Of a stretch of 64,000 nucleotides of DNA, positions 1 through 11,526 are shown piece after piece; within the stretch, counting starts at the first letter, position 1, and the number at the start of each line of letters is the position of its first letter. The notes under the pieces are model-generated. The model was not told where the DNA came from and did no database searches. It saw only the letters and a program-made list of their open reading frames with translations. The stretch comes from Solenopsis invicta (taxonomy: Eukaryota > Arthropoda > Insecta > Hymenoptera > Formicidae): positions 15,544,156-15,608,155 of the forward strand of contig NC_052673.1 of assembly GCF_016802725.1 (NCBI RefSeq). Reading direction: 5' to 3'. Both the position numbers and the translations under genes were made by a program.

Positions 1-84
1 TATTGTATGTTACAGATATTCCTGGAGATGGAAAGCGACGAGAAGAGGACAACACCCATCGTCGCCGACTTACAATAAAATAAA
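1..84 (+). CDS. Possible 3' terminal coding exon with stop and poly(A) signal
   Basis: The frame starting at base 1 is open for 25 codons and ends at TAA (76-78). The peptide ends MESDEKRTTPIVADLQ, a charged tail of ordinary composition. AATAAA occurs at 74-79 and again at 79-84, overlapping the stop, so any 3' untranslated region would be very short. A TTACAG at 10-15 could be a splice acceptor, although its pyrimidine tract is weak. The gene, if real, lies to the left of the window and its family cannot be told from this tail. A 75-base open stretch can also arise by chance. Confidence 0.2.
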
Positions 85-186
85 CGAACCGCAGCCGGTT
101 CGTCGCGTCGCGCGTTTTTTTCCGGGAGTGCCGTTCAAGTATTGGACTAATGAACTTTTCATAACTCCCATTCGATAGAATCCTAA

Positions 187-250
187 TTCGAGGGCCGGGA
201 ATCGCACCCCCGCTGCTTGGCAGTGAATATTCTTACTGGGGCGTTGCGTA
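187..250 (-). pseudogene. Decayed tRNA-Gly-like sequence (tRNA relic or SINE head)
   Basis: Read on the minus strand, this contains GGTGCGATTCCCGGCC, one base from the T-arm and B-box of insect glycine tRNA (GGTTCGATTCCCGGCC). It is preceded by CTGCCAAGC, which resembles the anticodon loop around GCC, and by AGTAAGAAT, which resembles the end of the D-arm. The 5' part is several bases short, and the sequence after the T-arm does not pair with the start to form an acceptor stem. It cannot be a working tRNA. It could be an old tRNA pseudogene or the head of a tRNA-derived SINE, but no tail or second copy is visible here. Confidence 0.3.
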
Positions 251-258
251 TGGTGGGC

Positions 259-1120
259 GTGCGCGCCGCACCGCGACGTTCCATGCCGAGTGCCCGTGCA
301 CGAGGTAATGCCGGGCCGGATGTACGACATGTTCGTGTGCATGTTGCGCGGCTGTCTGGTTGTGTGAGTTTACACGCTCTGTCTTCGGCGATCGGTTCGG
401 TCCTAAGCGGTTAGAGTTCGGATCGGTTGCCTTGGATTCGCGCGTTTCTCTTGCTCTCGTCCGCCATCCTAAGGCTTTCTTAGATCCTTGATACCCTTTT
501 CGGATTCTTTGGATTTGGGGTTCGAGCCAGTGAATCACGTTTAATCTGACTTGGTCAGAACTTGGCCTTGTAGGTTAAGCTTGTGACGAGAGGCTGGCTC
601 TCATTTCCTGATTCGTCTAAAATGCCAGACGTCGGCAATGAGTACCTTCTTCTCTCGTCCTGCCGGAGTGTCTTGTCGACGCCGCTTGGATATAGGATCC
701 AGTGGGACTGATCTCGATGATCCGTTGGCTGGGCGTATGAACGAGTCAATTTTAGACGTGACTTTGTGAGACAAGGGGCGTCGGATTCAATGCCATCGAT
801 TTCGTTTTCTTCCGCGTGGGGCTTACCCTTGTTCGGGGGCGGGTACGCGTGCGTTCTACTCGTCGACTCGGGGTGCTGAATCCACGGGAATCCCTATGAA
901 TGGGAACTCATATCATGGGTTTTATAAACCCGAAGTGCCGCAGTATCGCGCGAAAAACTTTATAAATAATTAGTCCACGCGCGCAAATTTAGTATATTGT
1001 TCGCGAGTGTTTTGCATATGCAACGAGAAGAAGAGGCTTAACTACCTGGAGGACTGAGAGGAGGAGGAGGCCTGGGAGAGGCATCGGGCCCCAGCGGAGC
1101 AACCTTGGGGTAAATATAAT
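259..1120. other. CpG-rich stretch without a recognisable gene
   Basis: The block has high CpG density and short open frames on both strands, none resembling a known protein. CGTCTAAAAT at 614-623 is repeated inverted at 749-758. Bases 1023-1110 read, with one stop, as a glutamate-rich peptide ending EEEEAWERHRAPAEQPWG, followed by GGTAAATA, which could be a splice donor. This could be a broken retroelement or exon fragment, but I recognise no family. Confidence 0.4.
961..994 (+). promoter_or_regulatory. Weak core-promoter-like TATA plus initiator pair
   Basis: TATAAATA at 961-968 is followed by TTTAGTA with its central A at 991, a spacing of 30 bases, which is usual for TATA and initiator. 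No downstream promoter element is seen at the expected distance. AT-rich motifs of this kind occur by chance, so this is only a candidate start. Confidence 0.15.
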
Positions 1121-1234
1121 TTTTTATTTATATCAATTTAATAATCATTTTCTCTTTTATTCTATCTCATTGCAACAAATTAAAAAAAAAGATACTTAAA
1201 GTTAGAAATATATATATAAACACAATTTTATATA

Positions 1235-1650
1235 CACCCAGAGAAGAGTTATGTTTAAATTGATGAAATCGTCTTGATTTGTTTAAGTTGAAGTAAAAAT
1301 ACCTTTAAAGAAAATAAAAATTTATTTGATTTGAAGAAATAACGTTATCTTTCTCAAAGTAAATAAATTATTTGTTCAATTTATTTGTTTAGTTTAAACA
1401 ATTAATGTAATTCAAACAATGTACAGGTAGAAATGTAAGAAATAATTTAGTTGCTCTAGTTTTTAAAAATATATTTCTTTCATTAAAAAAAAATATTTGC
1501 ATTGTACAATTAAATATTTCTTTGATTTTAATAAAAGGAACAATTAAAAAATTTTCTCACATCAAAGAAATTTTTTTTAACCGTATAACAATTCAAATTT
1601 CTTTGAGTAAAACAAATATTTTTTTACTTAAAGCAACCTTTTTCTGGATG
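1235..1650 (+). mobile_element. TA-flanked MITE, family A, copy 1
   Basis: The ends are inverted: CACCCAGAGAAGAG on the left against CATCCAGAAAAAGG read from the right on the other strand, with TA outside each end (1233-1234 and 1651-1652). The 416-bp body has no coding potential and is very AT-rich. From about 1355 onward it aligns with the second copy at 1937-2245, including the shared stretch GTAAATAAATT, then TTTGTTCAA and TTTGTTTA. This fits a non-autonomous DNA transposon of the TA-targeting (Tc1/mariner-like) type. Confidence 0.6.
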
Positions 1651-1936
1651 TATAAGAATTAATTTTTGAAATCTTGGTTATTTTGAGCGCAGTTTAATTT
1701 TTAAATCTTGTGTCTGTGTGTTACAGTAATCATCGCAGCTTCGTGGCTGATCGACTCCGCTCGTTGCGCATCGAGTCGGTGAGTCAAATCAATTTTCTTA
1801 TTACATTTTAATGCTTTACAAATGTCGTGCGCAAGATCAAAAGAAAGTGTACAACGGAAAGAAATAGTTTTGATTAAAATTTTTATAAAAATTTCTGAAA
1901 AATCTTGGAATTTTTAGGAAATGGATTTACTTTTAA

Positions 1937-2245
1937 CACTCTGATTATGTTTTTTTAAAGTAAATAAATTGTTTGTTCAAATTATTTGTTTAATTTAAAC
2001 AAATAGTATTTTAATTTCAAAAATGTACTGACAGAAATGTAAAAAATAATTTAATTCTGATTTTTTTAAATATATTTTTTTTATTAAAAAAAAAGACGTG
2101 TTGCATAATCAAACTATTTCTTTAATTCCAACAAAAGGAACAAGCAAAAAATTTCTTCAAATTAAAGAAACTTTTCTTTAACCGTTTGCACACATTTTTT
2201 GATTCAAACAAATTTTTTTCACTCGAAGAAACTTTTCTCTCCGTG
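1937..2245 (+). mobile_element. TA-flanked MITE, family A, copy 2 (shorter)
   Basis: This copy repeats the order of blocks of copy 1 about 600 bases downstream: the GTAAATAAATT block, the GAAATGTAA block, the oligo-A block and the AAAGAAA block. It lacks roughly the first 100 bases. The right end read from the other strand is CACGGAGAGAAAAGTTTCTTC, of which the last part matches the elements at 11,527 and 63,950. The left boundary is placed at a CACTCTGA and is uncertain. Confidence 0.55.
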
Positions 2246-3614
2246 AAATTTCTGAGAATTTTGAATGAAGTGCATCGCATCATTCAAAGTTGATTATTTT
2301 ACATATATTATATTTGCGACTGAATATCTACATTTTCGATTAACTTGAAATAGCTAATGACTGATTATTATAAAAATAGTAGCTGTTCGAAATAGATAAC
2401 GAGTTATTTAAAACCAACTGTAGGATATGATTGAAGCATTATCGTCAACATGTTTTCTCGTAGCAAAATTATTTCTTTGTCTTCAGGACTGAGCAGCGCG
2501 TTTCTTACTTAAATCCTCATATCGGTTATTGATCCGTGATCAATATTTTAAAATTTATTTCGAAATAATTCTTTGCCTCCTTTTCCCTTAACATACGCGA
2601 GGCGATATCGTCGTGTTACGCAAGAAAGTTGTATCGCTGCACAATTCACATCGCGTACGCTGTATGTAGCTTACTTGCACAGGGTGACACGGAGCAAACA
2701 TGTGACGACAGCCATGTATACGCTTAACGTCGTATTTTATCAATTTTAAAGTCCGCTCGTGAAGATACGTGCGCGCAGTAGTGTGGAAAGGAGGAGAGAC
2801 GTCTCGAAGGTGCAATGCCACGTCGCGATAGCTCATTCGATTTGTATTCACCGACCGTCATGCGTTTACTGTTATTCAAGGCGGTATGCCGCAACGGATC
2901 GTGCGCCTTTACATCGTGCAAATTCGATATTTCAGAACGAATTTCTTATCCTACCTGCGTAAATACGTTGAGAATTAATCGATGCCTTAAAATCACCTTT
3001 TTAAACTTTAAAGGCTGTTGTTTACGATGAATCTGCGGGAAGAGAAATTTTTTTTCCCGCATTTGTTGCTCACAGGTGTAAAAAGCACTTTGTATATTTT
3101 GCATAATTGCACAATTGACGTACGATATAACTAATGTTTGGTTTATTATCACACTCTGTGAGGCACATTTGTAATTTAAATAAACATTCGCATCATCACT
3201 TGTTGACAATGCAGCCATAATGAATGGCCATTTATATAATCAACGAAGATATTCGAATGACGCGAAGTTTCGCGAACGAAACTTGATCGCAAATACGAGA
3301 AGGAGGATGCTCATAACTCGTGATTAGGCGGTTAATTACACTCGAAGGACGTGTTATGAATTACAGTGCGCCGACGCTGGTTGACGGTGTTAAGAAGGAG
3401 AAGGAGACAATAGTTTCGCGAGGAGAGGAGCAAATTCCCTTGGAACTTCCAGCGATTAATTATGTTTCGGCCATTGTCGCGCCGGAGAAATTGATTACGC
3501 GCTGATGACTGGTGACTCTACTAATACACGTACATTTCGAAATTTACCTGCGCCGCGCGGGGCATAGACACTTCAGTAGTAATCGTTAACGATTCCACAG
3601 CGGCGCGGAGCATT
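2246..3614. other. Intergenic sequence, no gene seen
   Basis: Mixed AT-rich and moderately GC-rich DNA with short overlapping open frames on both strands. No domain, tRNA or clear repeat is visible. ORF lengths (60-90 codons) are what chance gives. Confidence 0.6.
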
Positions 3615-3636
3615 AATTGTTCTCCGGAGAACAATT
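3615..3636. promoter_or_regulatory. Perfect 22-bp palindrome AATTGTTCTCCGGAGAACAATT-type
   Basis: The sequence AATTGTTCTCC is followed directly by its exact reverse complement with no spacer. It contains TGTTCT and AGAACA arms around CCGG, resembling an everted pair of steroid-receptor-like half-sites, but perfect dyads bind many dimeric factors. Function is not shown; the perfect symmetry over 22 bases is what is seen. Confidence 0.35.
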
Positions 3637-3935
3637 GGAATCGCGGCGAGCGGCGAGCGGCGTGGAAAAAAAAGCGCGAATTTCGAGAGTGCTACGATCC
3701 GTTTAATTGCGAATTTGCGGGACGGAGACGCATCGAGAGCGAAATCGAACATTACCGAACATAAAATCATTAAAACGTTCGTGTTTCAAATTTATGATGT
3801 TACGATATCGAAATATAATGCATCACAAATGGAAATGAATGAAAAGAAATCTCGCATGGATAATTCTTCAATTATAAACTCGAACTTTTTTATAAATCTG
3901 ACAAAATTGCCGAAAGAAATTATTTACCATCCGTA

Positions 3936-4132
3936 CACTGAGAGAAAAATTTAATTAGATACTTGTAGTAAAATATTTACGGTTTATAATATTTATTCAA
4001 TAAAAAAATTATAGTTCAATTATATTAGCGATTTTTGTACTGAACAAATATTAATTTACATTTAGCAAATGTATTCGTTGCAAGTATTCAAACAAATGTT
4101 TATAAAAATTTAATAATTTTTCCCTTTCAGTG
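3936..4132. mobile_element. Short TA-flanked MITE with CACTGAGAGAAAAA ends
   Basis: The left end is CACTGAGAGAAAAATTTAAT. The right end on the other strand is CACTGAAAGGGAAAAATTAT. TA precedes the left end; the right flank is TG, probably a decayed TA. The 197-bp AT-rich body has no frame of note. Size, ends and flanks match a non-autonomous TA-targeting DNA transposon. Confidence 0.65.
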
Positions 4133-5392
4133 TGCATATCAATTTAGAATTAAAATAAAATATTTTCCATCATGTACTACAACTTAGAACACGATTTACG
4201 GTAATGTTTCGCGGCGCTATACGGTAAACACATGTGCCTGTGAGCAGTAAACGGTTTTTTTTACGAATATCCTCATGAATTCTGCATGAAAATTTTCTTC
4301 AGGCGCCGCGGGAAACGCCCGAAAAGCCCATGCACAGAGATTACGCCACTATTGCGTATCGATAGTGCGCACTCCCGTTTCTCGGGAAATATTTCTCCCG
4401 GCGGTGATCGGCGACAAAATACAGAGGACGGGGATAAAAGCGCGCGCGCGGAAACGCAGACAGTTTTGCCGTATGTGCGATATATATTTGCGATGCTGCA
4501 CGCGAACCTGACGAGCGCGTACGTCGACCCGCGTCGTTAGTTCACACGGCTAACTTTCCGAGCGGAATCCACATCAAGTGCACCGGTTTTCCATGTTAGA
4601 ACGCAAGAAAGAACGGCCTAATTAGAGTGCAACGAGATAAATAACAGATAATAATCCGGCGGGTGTGTTTGCCGATTTTACGCGACAAATGGAGAATACG
4701 AGCGAGATAGATCACTTTGTCGTGTTATTTTTGCGAAATAGAGCTCGCGATAGTCTTCAGGACGGACGGATTTTTCTATCTTCTATTTTATATCAAGGGA
4801 GAATATTAGAATTTTAAGGCTCGCAAAATTACCCTCGTTATTTTCCCCTTAGTTCTTGCACAGTATTAATATGCTGCGAGGTAATAATAATAATTCTATA
4901 AAATAAGCGATGCATCTGAAATTCCTTTCTAGAGCACAAGCGCGCCACACCAAGGATGTAATTACGATGTAAATCGCATCATCACTACAATAGTTTATAG
5001 CGGATTAAATTTAACTTTAGGTGAATGAAATTCCCCGTTGAAAGTAGAGGAATTTTCGGCTTCCTGTAACGACGTACTTTCACCACGATATACCTGCGCT
5101 ATGTCGTCGAGCGATGAAACACGTAAACTTGATTTAACGCGTCTTACATTACGAGCGATAAGAGAGCTCCTCTTTCCCGTAAAGTGCACGTCGAACGTTG
5201 GGCGTGGCAGAGATTCCAGATTCAACCGAGCGCTCGCGCATAATTGCGAATTATAATTAGGCGGATCACTCGCGGCGCGCAATCGCGCGCTTTTGTGTAA
5301 CTCGAAGCGAAGTTCGGGAGGGCGGAGAGGAAAGGAGGACCCCGGGGGACGGAAATTATTTGTCGACGCGACCGTTTGTGGACTGTGTGCGC
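4133..5392. other. Intergenic CpG-rich block, no gene seen
   Basis: Apart from the promoter-like motif pair near 4.43 kb, the stretch holds overlapping open frames on both strands (for example around 4,995-5,282) with no recognisable protein. Confidence 0.55.
4433..4465 (+). promoter_or_regulatory. Candidate core promoter (GATAAAAG with initiator-like ACAGTT)
   Basis: GATAAAAG at 4433-4440 lies about 28 bases upstream of ACAGTTTT (A at 4462), the usual TATA-to-initiator spacing in insects. The surroundings (4.3-4.6 kb) are CpG-rich. No open frame downstream looks like a real protein, so any transcript would be noncoding or have a distant coding exon. Confidence 0.2.
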
Positions 5393-5418
5393 CGAGCGAG
5401 AGCGAGCGAGCGAGCGAG
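5393..5418 (+). repeat. GAGC-type tetranucleotide microsatellite
   Basis: A run of GAGC/GAGA units, about six copies with one interruption, followed 190 bases later by a CT tract. Confidence 0.8.
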
Positions 5419-5606
5419 ACTTACGCGTATTTGCTAATTACACGCGTTGCGCTTTCATCATTCGTCACGTAGCCGACCGATTGAATTATTTTTGATACGT
5501 ACATATACGCGGTTGATCGTGCTTATCCAGTTTGTTGCGCTCGTGCCGCAAACACACCATCGTTTAGCGTCACATTATAAATCGAGCAACGTCCCGCTCT
5601 CCACCA

Positions 5607-5649
5607 CTCTCTCTCTCCTCTCTCTCTCTCTCTTCCTTTTTTTTCTTTC
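5607..5649 (+). repeat. CT-rich microsatellite
   Basis: Nearly pure pyrimidine tract made of CT repeats with one CCT break, grading into T-rich sequence. Confidence 0.85.
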
Positions 5650-7850
5650 AACGCAATGTCACAAGTCCTAAGTTTGCCGCATCGCTGAGCGTCTCTAATT
5701 AAGTTTAATGCTGCTCTTAAGTGCCTTTGATGTCACGTGCTTATAATTGACGACAGTTTTAATACTTCTTACAGTTTTACCTTTTATCTGGGAATTGAAG
5801 GGAAAATGTCACAGAACGAAATGGAAAGGCTAACGGTGAATGTAAATATAAGGGCTCGGCTCCGCGAATCGATTCGTTATATTTTCAATTAGCATCGAGG
5901 ATTCCTTTCGAGAAGCTATTTCCATCTGCAGAAACTCTGGTTATTTCTCGGAGGTGAATAAGAACTGCCGAGTATTTGCGTAACGCGAAAATCTATTTAA
6001 AGGCAACCGCACTGTAGTTTACGTTTTTCATGCACAGAGTCAACATTAGCAAAGTGCTGCCGGTTGCGAGTGACATGCGTTATCGCCGAATGCATAATGG
6101 CATTTCGTGCGTACGCATTTGCGTAAATGGCGCACGGATGTGCGAGACATCCAGTCGCCGGATTTGCGTCCGCAGTAACGTCACGTTGGTGTTCGCGACA
6201 TTACATTAATTTTCATTCCAACCTTTCGTGTCGCTTTATTCAGTCGTTACAGCACGCGTGGAAAAATCGCCCGGTATAAACGTCAAAGGGTCGGCGAAAA
6301 GCTGATTTAGATCATCACATTTGCGTATTTAAGCGTACGCAAATATCCTCAAGCGGATATTTCCTAGAGCATTGTAAAGGCATACGGGTAAATCCACAGA
6401 GAGAACTTTTCCTCCTTTTGTTTTGCACAGTCAGAGCGGTGCTGAAAAACGGCTTTTATTAGGTCATTGTACATATGAAACGCTGACTTTATATTAACAA
6501 TTTCCTAGTAATTTCTGGGGAAGCAGAGCATACGTATAATTGAAAGAAAAAAATAAAATAAAAACTGCAGTGTGGTTTTTTTTCACATTTTTCAGACGAG
6601 AACTCACTTCTACAATCTCATTTTAAGCGTAGAAGCTTCATCCGACTTTAAAATCAGGAGTAACCTTATGCGATTTTCTCAATTTTTTAAGTTTCCGCAC
6701 ATTTACTATAACTTGAAGAATATTTCACAAAACTAAAACGTACTTTTGTGTAGATATTGCATTTGCTTTAAAATGCAATATTTGAGATTATCAGAGGATA
6801 ATGAAATATTTGAAATATATCACAGAATAATCAAAATATAATATTTGATTATATTGGATAACATTTATATATTTTATATAAGTAAAATAAAACGTCTTAA
6901 GCTTAATATGATGGACTGAATGATAGAGTGACTTGAATAAACGCGATTAAAATTTAAATGACGTTAAAGGAATTTAACACACAGTGAGAATAAGAGGTAT
7001 TCTTCTCTGACACAATTATACCGAAATCTTTCACTTTTTGAATTAAGACTTTCGGAATCTGACATATATTAATTCAATCATAATAAAGATGATAAATTAT
7101 ATGTTTCTATAATAATTCAATTTTATTTTAAACATTTTATTAAATCGAAAAACGATCTTCAAAACGGTGTTCAAACAAATAAATTTGGTAATCATCGGAG
7201 AAATAATTGAAGAATTTCTTACAAAACTAAATAAGTCCACAAAATCAAATTTTCGGGAAACAAAAAACATTTCATTATTAAATAGTTCATAAATATAATT
7301 CTCCGGACGTATAATAAGTATAAAAATAAAACTTTAATTAATATTTTCAGGATTAATTCAAAATAAATAAATGAATAAATTTTTGTACTTGTTTGATTTC
7401 TTATTGTTTTAGATTTATCCTTTTTATAATATTAATAATGATAAAGATAAGTGAAGAAGAAAATATAATTGAAAATATAAAGCAATAATTTTTTATTTAT
7501 AAAATTTTACGAATTGCTCTTAACAAAAACATTCTTTTGTACTTCTCTTTGTATAAATACAGTACTTTTTTCCTGGCATTACACATAATAGATATGAAAA
7601 CAAAGAGTTTTATGTTTTGATTAATATTTCGAAGGTTCATTTAAAAGAAAAGTAGAAAAACCTCTGGATTTGTGTTTCGTTTTTGCGTTTTATATTTGCT
7701 TGTTTATATTCATATTTCTCGTTTTTTGTTTGGTTCTTGTCGGAACAAAATAGTTCGCAATGTAACGTTAATTATATAAAATGATTTTACGCCGTAACCC
7801 AGATTTAACAAAAAAAATAAACTTGTTTAGTTTTTTATAGGAAACCCTTC
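5650..7850. other. Intergenic block turning strongly AT-rich, no gene seen
   Basis: No open frame over 60 codons is present. From about 6.5 kb the sequence is strongly A+T-rich with many stops in all frames. It contains an 11-bp hairpin at 6,754-6,781 and a segment at 6,594-6,622 that is repeated near 60.4 kb. Confidence 0.6.
6754..6781. repeat. Perfect 11-bp inverted repeat with 6-nt loop
   Basis: ATATTGCATTT, then loop GCTTTA, then AAATGCAATAT. A second, bulged hairpin of the ATCAAA/TTTGAT type follows at about 6,828-6,851. Both sit in AT-rich DNA and may be remains of a foldback element. Confidence 0.5.
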
Positions 7851-10800
7851 AATTATTGTTGCTATGCGGAATGGGAAGTCTGGTGTTTGTAGCCGTTGGC
7901 ATATAACACTTGCGAAATCGTGAAAAACATTTCTATCGATTTGCATCCTCGTGGGCTGAAACGTCTAGTTATGACTCTCACTTAAACGCTTCCTTTAATA
8001 GTTAGTCAAAGGTCAGAACTTATATGCACGTCAGGAATCGTCTTTTAATCGACGGATCACGCGACTCGCAAATGCTGCACGCGATTTCGTGATCTTTCCG
8101 TAAACACTTCAATATATAGAAAGAGGGGAAGAGGGAAACAGCAGGACTTCCGCCGTTTTATTAATAAAAAAAAACAATAAATATTTAAATTAAAATATTT
8201 CACATAAAAATTATTTCAGCAAAGCTCTTCTCTGTATTATTTGAAAGCTTCGGTAATTTTATTTTTTTTGATGATTAATGCGCGAACAGAAACAGATGTG
8301 AAATCGCAAATAATAAATCCATATGAATTAAAGATTGTTTACGCTTGCGTGTGCCACACTCGACATAAATTTTTTTATCATTAATCGTACTACCAAACGA
8401 GGGTCGAGAATACATTATGATTTTTAAAATCGACCAGGGAAAGCAGCTTAGTGAAGAGTTTCTTTGACAAGGGTACAATTGCCACGGCAAGATGCATCTG
8501 ATCTGCAGAATCGCGCGCCTATTCAGTCCAAATTCACGTTGAATTATCGAGCGCGCCATTTGACGAGGGGTTAAACGTCGCGAATAATTAATTATGATAT
8601 GCGGCGCGAATGTTGCGCAAAACGCGACGCGTTCCTTCGGATTCTCTTGTAGCTGGATTTATATGCCTGTCTGAATTAGCGGGAATCGGGGGAATGCGGC
8701 GTGTAAGATTCTGATGCGCGGGTCGGTTAGCTATTTGCGACGGAGATATATTCCCGTGAAAGGTGCACGCTCCGCGCGAGTGCACCGCGAGATGCATCAA
8801 AAGGGTCGATTCTTTCAAGCCAATAAATCCTCGTCGCGGATGAAAGCGTCTTTCTCTCACTCCCTCGCTTGTACGGCGAAACGCCGCCGCCACCGCGTCG
8901 CTCGGTTTACGCGCAGAGAGATCTCTCGCGAGACGCGAGCGCAACAAAGCGAAATAAGAGAGATGCGTGCAAGAAAAATGGCCGCTTATTATCTAGCCGG
9001 TAGGACGCTGCGCCGATCCGCAGGTCCGACTCCTGTTCCTTTTGTTAATGCGAACGCTTACGCATGTAACTCGATGAGAATGTGGTGTTTATCGTAGAAT
9101 TTATACTCGCCTGAGCAAATTGATTTATAAAATATATTCTAAACGGAGCGCAAGTGAGAATGAATGACAAAAATTAGGTACCTGAAATATTATATCGTTA
9201 CTAAAATTAATGGCTTTAAAAATTCGTTTTAGACGAGTTAGTCACGGTTAGTCTCTCGCGCTTACACAATGCATCCGGGGTTGATGAATATTAATGCGAT
9301 TCTGTAAGGATAACTTGATTTTCGCCATCGCGAAAACTTTTACTCTGTTCACAAAGTTATATTTAATTGCATCTAGGAGCGATACAAATAGCATTTTGCG
9401 ATAGAAATTCAACCGCCGCGCCGCGACGCCGTCGCCGCCGCCGCCGTTCTCGCAGAAGAGCCATTCCGTTCGCACAAAAGAGTGGATTACAATCCAATTC
9501 TAACACAAAGCGTATGCACCGAAATTTAGATCGCGCGATATTATATATATTGCCGTGTTATCGCATATCCCATTTGTTTGCTTCTCAACGGTACAGTCGA
9601 GTCTCCTCTGCGCATCGTCGCCCGGTGAAAAGTGCAGAATCCGCACGAATTTGCACGAATTACATTTTCTAATGGTGTACGACGAACGACCGTTACTTCC
9701 TAAACAAAAACGACATTTCATACAGAGCGGGAAATGCATCTGCATTGTATTTGACGCACAGATCACACGAATTTACACTTCCGTTATTTTCACTTTTTAT
9801 TGTATCCCCCTTTTTCGCGTGAGAAAACCCATTTAAGGCGTACAATTAGACCGTAACCGCATCCGACACGTTTACACGCTCGTGCACGCGAGAGTAATTT
9901 TTAATGGAACGCGCGAAAGAAATTTCACTTAATTGCGTTGCAAGGTCGTGAAATATGCGTTATACCACGCGGCGCGTAGCTCCGAAAGTGGCAACGCCTA
10001 TTGTTATCTCACATGCGGTTGACACGGCAGCGGCAGCAGAGGTAAATGCCGATTAAACGTTAGTTTTAGCAGTCCGTTCGTGGATCAATGCCAACTTTCC
10101 AAGAATGCGCAATATCTTTTATTGAAAATGCTTCAAACGATTCCACCGACCTCTCGCGTTCCAGAGACTATCGAAGAAAGTTGCATCTCGCGGCACATTC
10201 CACGACTTGCTCTATATACAGTCTCAATTATGTAGTTGCTGTTACGCGCGCAGTGTTTTTCGCAGAAAACCTTATTAGAGCGAAAGTAGAAAAACTTGAT
10301 TATCCTGCGCGGATCTCTTCATACATGAGATAAATACCTTTTTAATGAGATTTTACGCTCATGTCGCAAACATTCGGTTTTTTCCATTTTTGGTAAAAAT
10401 ATAAAAATTTTAGAAGTATATGACGAATCTGTACATGCACAAGTGTATAAAAATTTCAAGTTCTTCGTATTTTTTTCTCATATCTAATTTCAACGTTCAC
10501 TCTTTTTCTTCGGTCATAATTTTTAATTATCAAAAGTCCAAGTATCTCTTCTTAATATTTACGATTACATTGAGAACAATGTTTTGATCTTAGTAAATAT
10601 ATTTACTTTAGTATTGATGCCTATATTTAAATAAATTATAGCAAGTATAAAATAATTTCTTTATAAATCAAGGAAAAATGATGTTAAAAATAAATTATAT
10701 TTACTCAATAATCAAAAGAAATATTTTTAGCGTAGGAGTGCAAATGGAATTTTAATGAAAACGCACGACCGTTTGCATCTCGAACCTGGAAAACTCTCTT

Positions 10801-11526
10801 GCCGATCTCTAAGTATCTTTTAAGCGAGTCCGTAGTCACGTTCCTAATAAACGCAGTACGGGCGGGCGCGCGGAAAAAAAATATGTTCGTGGATGAAAAA
10901 TCGGCAGCCGCCTCCGCTGTATATACAATCAGCGAGATATTCGCAGATAGTAGAAATGAAAGAAGGTAGCGACAGCTGGGAACGAGAAAGCAGCGGGCTC
11001 GAGAGTAGAGAACGATGTTATCAGCGTGATGAAGGGACCAGGCGTAGCTTAAGAATAATTGAAAGTTATGATTGCCTTTTCCGCGCATCTGTGATCCGCG
11101 ACTGCAGCTCCCGTCGGACTCGGTGCAGCGTCATCTTATGTACGTACGTATCAGCTGATCGCTCCTTCATTCTGCGAATCGTCAAGACGACGATATTACG
11201 ACTGGAAGCCAGTCTTTCCTCGTGCGTACCACTAATTTCTAGTCATTTTTTCCTCCTGGATTATTTCTCGATGGATTCGCCGCATCTTATTATAAGGATA
11301 ATAAATCGCGCCTGTCTATGAGAAACGTTACCTAGATTTATCAAAAATATGTAAAAACTTTTACGTAGAAAGGAAGTGTTAGAGTAGCTTCGGTATAATG
11401 CACATTTTTTTCGCTATTACGCCACGGAGTTTTGTTCTAAAATAACGAAAGCTGCATTATCTCAAATTTTTGAATTTTTTTACTTTCATAAAACCAAAAG
11501 TATTAGAGTGGAGAGTTGAGTACGCA
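7851..11526. other. Intergenic sequence with mixed composition, no gene seen
   Basis: The part at 8.6-10.3 kb is CpG-rich with overlapping frames of up to 127 codons on opposite strands (8,588-8,947 and 8,714-9,097), which share the same low-stop composition and cannot both be genes. The stretch at 10.33-10.74 kb is AT-rich. Nothing resembles a known protein or RNA. Confidence 0.55.
9413..9447 (+). repeat. CCG-rich trinucleotide tract
   Basis: Imperfect CCG/CCGCG run ending in four pure CCG units, inside a CpG-rich block. Confidence 0.7.

Noticed and set aside
517..526. GGTTCGAGCC as a tRNA B-box
   Set aside because: The flanking bases cannot form a T-stem and no A-box lies at the right distance.
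766..1015. Solo LTR from TGTGAGAC to TTTTGCA with a TATA box
   Set aside because: No flanking target duplication and no second copy in the window.
6978..7012. Back-to-back transposon ends (CACAGTGAGAATAAG and, reversed, GTGTCAGAGAAGAATACC)
   Set aside because: The pairing core is only six bases and no interior exists; too weak to call.
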